Below, piece by piece: positions 12,621 to 64,000 of a DNA stretch of 64,000 nucleotides. Position numbers and translations under genes: made by a program. How positions within the stretch are numbered: position 1 is the first letter of the stretch; every line of letters starts with the position of its first letter. The notes below the pieces were generated by a model. That model was given only the letters and a program-made list of their open reading frames with translations. It had not been told where the DNA came from and made no database searches. This stretch comes from Phoronis australis (lineage: Eukaryota; Phoronida; Phoronidae). The stretch is from NCBI GenBank assembly GCA_002633005.1, contig NMRA01000001.1, positions 4,147,180 through 4,211,179 of the forward strand, given 5' to 3'.

Positions 12621-14447
12621 CAGATTCGCAGAAAACAGGTATTAGAACACTACCATTTGTTCGAAGACACAAGCGTGCACCTGGGCAGTTTTGACTGCCT
12701 GTGACACAGTGGCAGTATCGTCGTCAGAATGTCTGGGTCTACACTCTGTGCTTCTGTTGAGTTGCAAGGCTACTGAAAATATTTGCAATCTGCTTCGATG
12801 TACATCGTTCTTTAAGCGTGAATCGCAATGGGCCATTGCCTTTCTTCTCTGTGCTCGTTTGTTTAGCAAACCGTATGTGATCAATCTCATGACTTATAAG
12901 TTGCGTTTACAAATTACGCCCCACTCTCCAAATCACCTACAGACTGCGTTACCACACCCTTTGTGTTTCCAATGCAGTAAACCTAACCTGGTGGACATGG
13001 TTACAGGCGCTTTACTTTCTAGCAAAGATTTACATGCTCAATGCACTCAGCTTGTCTTTATGAATATTGTTGACTAGCTGCTTGGCTGAGGCATACCTTG
13101 TTGCCAGAATTCCATTAGTGTCCGTAAGACAAAATCACCTCTCCTAGCCTAGTTTTGGGATAACAAGGTCTTTAAATGCTATTCTCCCATGTCACCTTTT
13201 GACCAGTTTAGGTAGGAGCCCTCGTCAAATGCTCTAATTTAAACCATCTTCACATCGGCTTTCATTCTTTCTGATCTTCTCACCAACGTTAAAACCCAGC
13301 CCTATTCAATTCTCCAACTGTTTGGGTGGCCGCCTGCATTTTTGCGACTGAACACAGGAACCACCGAGTCAGTTTGAGTTATCTATCTCAGTGGCAGAAA
13401 CTCCAGCCCACATTTTGCGGCATAAACCAAGCCTGTTGGATTACATATTTTAAGTTATTTTTATGTTTTGTTTTAGAACACAACAGTCATCAAAATTAAA
13501 GTTGTACTCGTAAGCTTTTCGCTGCCTGTGAGTCCATATTTGTGAACAGTTAAATTGACCAAAAAGTGTAATTAAGAAGCCCATTAATTTTCTGCTTTGA
13601 TTTTCAATTAACATTTAATTGACATGTGCAGGTGTTATAACCCTAGCTTGCTAAAGGTAAATTAAGACTTATTCAGCTGGTGTGATATCATACGCAGCTT
13701 GATCATCACTATCGATTTGTGAAAGTGTTGTTGCAACCATTGTGGCACTAGAATAACTGCTATAAGAAAATGGCCAAAACGATCAGTAAAAGACTGGAGC
13801 AAAATGCAGCTACTAACAAGTGATTGAGATAACTCCTAAGAGCTGAGCCCGTGTGAGTTTAGCCATTAATTCATAAAGAGCTCGCAGTCGGACTACATTT
13901 TCAAGGGTATTGGGGTTTCTCTCCAAAAATGGATAGGGATATGCCTCCATGAAGTTACATTCCAAAGAATGCAAATACCCTGGTCGATGGAAAAATGATA
14001 CACCAGAGAATTCCGAACGTTGAAAAAAATCCGGATAATACAGTGTTGTAAAATTCCGATATGCAAATGCCTTAATCGATTACAACGTTTACAAAAATAG
14101 TAACTTATAGTGGTCACAGTCACTCCCATGTGTTTCTTTTTGTGCCTTCTGTTTGTGGCAGTATGAAACAGGTGAAAGTGGTGAAAGTGCCTTCGCCAAA
14201 GTGCTTTTGCTGATTAACATGGGTGCTAGCTGCTGAAGTAATGATCTCATGTCAAAATGAAGGCTGTGGCTATCACAAAATCGATGTGGGCATGGTGAGA
14301 GGCATGTGGCTATGATTACGGTCATGGTGTTCGATGTTAGCTTGCGTTTGTAACTGTCTTCGGTGGTTGGAGGTAACACCTTTAAAAACTTGGAAATATC
14401 AGAATTAATCGTTCTGATTTGCTGTTGACATTTTCATAAACAAGATA
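12621..14447. other. Non-coding; one 128-codon ORF of unknown status
   Basis: 12691-13077 on + is open for 128 codons, Cys- and Leu-rich, with no recognisable domain and no clear splice partner. Probably chance or a decayed element. Confidence 0.3.
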
Positions 14448-15488
14448 CTGTATTCGCCCTAATAAGCGCCCATGCTCCTATAAGTGCCTCCCACGCGTTT
14501 TCAGACTTTGCTAAAATAAACGCCCAGTCCATGAACGCCGTGTACATGTGAAAAATGCCGTACCGGCCTACAGTTCTAAAATTCTACAGTAGCATCTTGA
14601 ATTTATCAGTAAGATCCGACAGTCCTGAAAAAATCATTGTGCGTGGAATTTGTACATCACGAGCCTCGCAGCTATGTCGGTATTTACCCGTGACTATACA
14701 CTTCAAACTTCCGCCGTGCTTCAAAAAGGAAGCAAAATTTTTGCTGATCTTGCTAGGGATGTGTCCTATTATGGACTGGCCTTTCAGATCAGATATAGTG
14801 AACTTGTCAAAGGGATTGTATTGTATCTTTCTCGTACAGATCTCCCTCAACAGGAATCCAGAGTTGTTTGTACATGCGTGAAAACTGCAAATTGAAGACT
14901 ATAAAAACTTGACCTTTGTTGAAAACACGTGACCAGGAAGCGCGCTACATTCAAGTACCTGTCATCGAAGATTAGTCTTCGGGAACAATCCATTCATGAA
15001 ACGGGTAGCATAGCATCAGCAAGAAGTAAATACCGACATTTATTCCCGAAAGTTTCTTCTAATACCATGAAAAACGTTAATGTTATTTTTAGTAGGAATT
15101 ATTAAATTAGTCATTCTGGTGTTTTTAAAGTCAAAATGACCCACTGATAGTGAACGCTTCCACACCCTTACACCCCCCGAATTTACCAATAAAATAACTG
15201 TTAGACTCTTGCGCATCCAATCACCCGGCGACTCAATGACATTGGCCTTACCGAGACAATTCTTGAACGTTTTTTAGCAGATGAAATTAACAAGTGCTAA
15301 ATAAAACATGTTCAGCAGCATGCTTGTGTGAATTTCCTTAGTTACACTTAGATCGTTGCACCGCGTTTACTCTGGCAAATGAACTCTGATGACACGCACG
15401 CGCTCGCTCACGTACGCAGACCACCTTTGGGCTATACTAAGCACTCCCCTTCTTGAAGCGGATTTGGCGCTCATTAGGGCGAATACGG
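14448..15488. mobile_element. TA-flanked DNA transposon, non-autonomous, copy 2 (1.04 kb)
   Basis: TA|CTGTATTCGCCCTAATAAGC on the left and GGGCGAATACGG|TA on the right. The minus strand 14850-14584 has an 88-codon open frame with the best-preserved HIRAN-like stretch: YNPFDKF, IIGHIPSKISKNF, FLKHGGSLKCIVTGK, QIPRTMIFSG. Shorter than copy 1 by a deletion in the right half. Confidence 0.85.
14584..14850 (-). pseudogene. HIRAN-like domain fragment inside transposon copy 2
   Basis: 88 codons, MREICTRKIQYNPFDK at the start. The order N-P-x-D, then [IV]GH[IV]P, then FL[KR]xGG, then C-x-VTG, then [IV]P is what I recall of a HIRAN-type module common in repeat-encoded proteins of marine invertebrates. 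No transposase or helicase domain is joined to it. Assignment is from memory of the pattern and moderate at best. Confidence 0.45.
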
Positions 15489-15490
15489 TA

Positions 15491-16348
15491 GTAGTGAATC
15501 GGACAACCAAATTTTTTGTAATTCTATGGCACTGCAACCAAAATAACAGATTTTGAATTTCACCACACTTCGCGATACATGTAAGGAAGTTGGTCCCAAA
15601 ACTGAAAATTGCCACTGCAAAAAATGTTAATAAACAAACGGTTTTTGGAGGTTCAGACTTCAGGATACATCTAAGAGTGTTTATGTTTGTAAAGGCTAAA
15701 CAAAATCAATTTCATGATCTAACCAGTTGGTTCTTTAGAAACCCTAGGATCCATTGTACCTATAGATGTCATTTGAGGATGGTTGATCATTTAGCAATCA
15801 GCAGAATTGTTAGACAAAATCTCCAAGAGGCTACTTGGCGTTTTTGTAATAAGTTGTTCATGATAGGTACCGGGTAAACGAAGTTACTCCAGACTATTTA
15901 TCATTAATTTGTAAGTATTGCTTTAATGAGCTAGTAAAATGGCACATGGACAAAATGTCACGTCTGCAGCGGTTATGCCCACAATGGTACTGATTTTTAT
16001 GTTGGCGCCACTTAAGTATTGAGAGATAAATACATCTTATTGTTAACCTTGGTGATGCTAGAAATTTCCATCTCACTTCAGGCCATCTGGGTAAATAATT
16101 TCACGAAACTAAAATGGTCAAAATGTCACTTCTCTTAGAAAATGGAAAACCGTGAGTTGCTCCATAATGTAATGGAATTTCGGTCAATCCTTTAAATTAC
16201 AAAAATTCAGGTTAACATTTAAGGGTCAACAGACCTCTAAAAGTGGGTTGGTATAGCAAAAAAAGTTATGGGAAATTCAAATGTTGGTCCTGAAATTGAC
16301 CTTTGAGGTGAGACCAGAAATGTTAATATGGTCACAATTTCATTTTAT
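15491..16348. other. Non-coding, nothing recognised
   Basis: A 95-codon ORF (15590-15877) and shadows; no domain recognised. Confidence 0.45.
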
Positions 16349-17562
16349 TATGCGCCACATTTTTCCGTCATCTCTGTCTGGGCATCCGGGGGTCCAGCGT
16401 CCGCAGCTTTATCTCCTAAGCCCCTCACAAGATCTTGATGAGATTTGGCAGATGTGTTCCTATCAAGCTGAAGACGAAAGTCAACAAATTTGGGACCTCT
16501 CCGACAACCGGTGTTCCCCCTAGTGGCAATTTTAGTTTGTTATGCTTACCCCTGTATCTTCGCAGGTCCTCAACGTATTTTCACAGAATTTGGAATATGG
16601 GCATCTATTAGTGGGATGACACTATCATCTCGTTTTCGGATAGATTCGACATAGTTTGCGCCACCTAGTGGCCATTTTTACTGTTGTCTGCCCCTCTATT
16701 AACCAAACCACTCTTAGGATGGTTGTGGAAATTGGGTTTTATGTTCTCAACTTCTTACTCTAAAAAGGATGGCTAACTATGATTTTCTGATGACTTCAAC
16801 TACTGTGGCGCCTCCTAGTGGTAGTTTTGTTTTTCTTGCGCCCATAGCTGTATCTCCTAAATAGTTTGCAGGATATTTACTAAATTTAGCTAGTGTTTTT
16901 GTATGATGTTGACAACGGACGACAATGACTTTCACAGGGATCGGACTACCGTTGCGACCCTTAGGGGCAATTTCAGTTTTTTAATGTATACCTCAGTCTG
17001 TACATTCAAAGGTCCTCAACGAAGTTTCATAAAATTTGGAATATAGGCATCTGGTGGTGAAGTGACGCTATCCCACCGTTTTCAGATGGATTTGAGGCAC
17101 TTTGTGCCACCTAAAGGCCATTTTTACTGTTTTCAAGTCTGCTTTTTGGCGTCCACCCCTCTATCAACCAAACCATTCTTAGGATGATTTTGAAAATTGG
17201 CGTATATGTTCTCAGTATGAAGAGGACAGTTCACAATGATGACTTCGAATACTATGGCACCTCCTACTGGTGGTTTTGTTTTGTTTTGCGCCCATAGCTC
17301 TATCTCCTAAATCCACTGCAGGATCTTTATTAAATTTAAAGTAAGTGTATTTATAGGAAGCTAAGAATAGACGATGACTTGCAGGTGGCCGCTGTTCCCC
17401 CTAGAGGCAATTTCATGTTTTTTTTCTGTTTTCCTTCGTTTCTCTTAAGTTCTGTGTTAGATTTTTATGAAATTTAGTAGATAGCTTTCTATTGAAGAAG
17501 CGATGACATGTTCCGTTTTCTGATGGATTGGACGTTTTGCACCATCTAGTGGCCTTTTTATG
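16349..17562 (+). repeat. Array of ~145-bp diverged monomers with CTAGTGGC boxes (array A)
   Basis: Opens with GCGCCACATTTTTCCGTCAT then CTCTGTCTGGGCATCCGG. About eight monomers follow, each with a TGAAATTTGGCA-like part and a box such as GCGCCACCTAGTGGCCATTT. Box positions are near 16511, 16663, 16815, 16955, 17106, 17263, 17396 and 17540, i.e. 133-157 bp apart. At least three monomer types alternate, so this looks like an old higher-order repeat. It ends ~215 bp before the first coding exon's acceptor. Confidence 0.85.
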
Positions 17563-17776
17563 TTACAAATAGAAACTCTTGAAGTATGCCATTTGCAGTG
17601 CATTCGCAGGCGCATGTCTATGCTCCGCGTTGCACTTGTTTTTCTCTTGGTTGATCTTTTCGAGGTATTGCCCGTGACTGACTTTGCAAAATATTAAAAC
17701 ATTTTGCCAATTAATAAGCCTGCTGTTCTCTTTACTAATGAAATGTTTAATGTGTTGATTGTTGTTTTGTTTCCAG
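17563..17776. other. PLCB4: Intron or 5' flank just upstream of the first coding exon
   Basis: No repeat. Ends with a pyrimidine-rich stretch and the acceptor used by exon 1. No TATA-like core promoter was recognised, which favours an upstream non-coding exon. Confidence 0.5.
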
Positions 17777-17794
17777 AAAACAACTGATCGAGTA

Positions 17795-17800
17795 ATGTGA
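17795..17800 (+). promoter_or_regulatory. Minimal start-stop uORF (ATGTGA) in 5' leader
   Basis: ATG followed directly by TGA, three bases before the true ATG at 17804 and in frame with it. If the acceptor at 17776 is used, the element is in the mRNA. Start-stop elements are known to hold ribosomes at initiation in other genes; a role here is inference. Confidence 0.45.
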
Positions 17801-17803
17801 GCC

Positions 17804-64000
<46,197 letters not shown>

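Noticed and set aside
12691..13077. 128-codon + ORF as a gene
   Set aside because: No domain, no conserved motif, no splice partner; the length is within reach of chance in 64 kb.

Overview
The window is animal (metazoan) genomic DNA, about 60% A+T. One multi-exon gene on the + strand fills roughly the right three quarters (17.8 kb to past 64.0 kb). Spliced by eye, it reads as an uninterrupted phospholipase C beta of about 1,178 residues up to the window edge. It matches the PLCB4 / Drosophila norpA subfamily much better than PLCB1-3. The cues are the MAKPYDF-type N-terminus, [20 protein letters not shown]...[34 protein letters not shown] and [21 protein letters not shown]. The organism looks like a non-vertebrate animal: the introns are intermediate in size and full of unfamiliar interspersed repeats. 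I cannot name the phylum safely. The exon structure and protein look deuterostome- or mollusc-like rather than arthropod-like.

Layout. 1 to about 17.7 kb has no gene I can support. It holds three related TA-flanked DNA-transposon copies (6.1-7.5, 10.4-11.7 and 14.4-15.5 kb), whose minus strand carries a decayed HIRAN-like domain. It also holds a 24-bp palindromic minisatellite (8.5 kb), a tRNA-promoter-containing repeat (12.3 kb) and a long array of roughly 145-bp monomers (16.35-17.56 kb). The first coding exon (17,804) has a perfect GCCATGG start, just behind an acceptor site and an ATGTGA minimal uORF. Exons 1-5 encode the PH domain, 5-10 the EF hands, 10-14 the catalytic X half, 15-17 a long charged X-Y linker, 17-21 the Y half, 22-24 the C2 domain and 25-30 the Gq-binding helices and C-terminal coiled coil. 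The last ~80 codons and the 3' UTR lie beyond 64,000.

The best finds are in the gene itself. (1) Two tandem copies of the Y-box exon (50,472-50,556 and 51,772-51,856) have the same length (85 nt), the same phases and the same donor start. Their products differ but both keep the substrate-binding MSSFNE. Because 85 is not a multiple of three, this is the signature of mutually exclusive exons inside the catalytic barrel. (2) The acceptor and first bases of exon 21 are repeated four times with a 48-bp (16-codon) period, giving four identical in-frame acceptors. (3) An in-frame alternative donor in exon 15 would remove 26 residues of the acidic X-Y linker. (4) A 6-nt microexon is possible between exons 25 and 27.

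The introns carry several repeat families. The most notable is a dispersed family built of roughly 145-bp monomers, each with a CCNCCTAGTGGC-type box. On the minus strand these boxes fit the CTCF core consensus, three of them perfectly. Also present are a ~165-bp diverged tandem array (44 kb), hAT-like and foldback MITEs, short hairpin elements, tRNA-derived repeats and several minisatellites close to splice sites.
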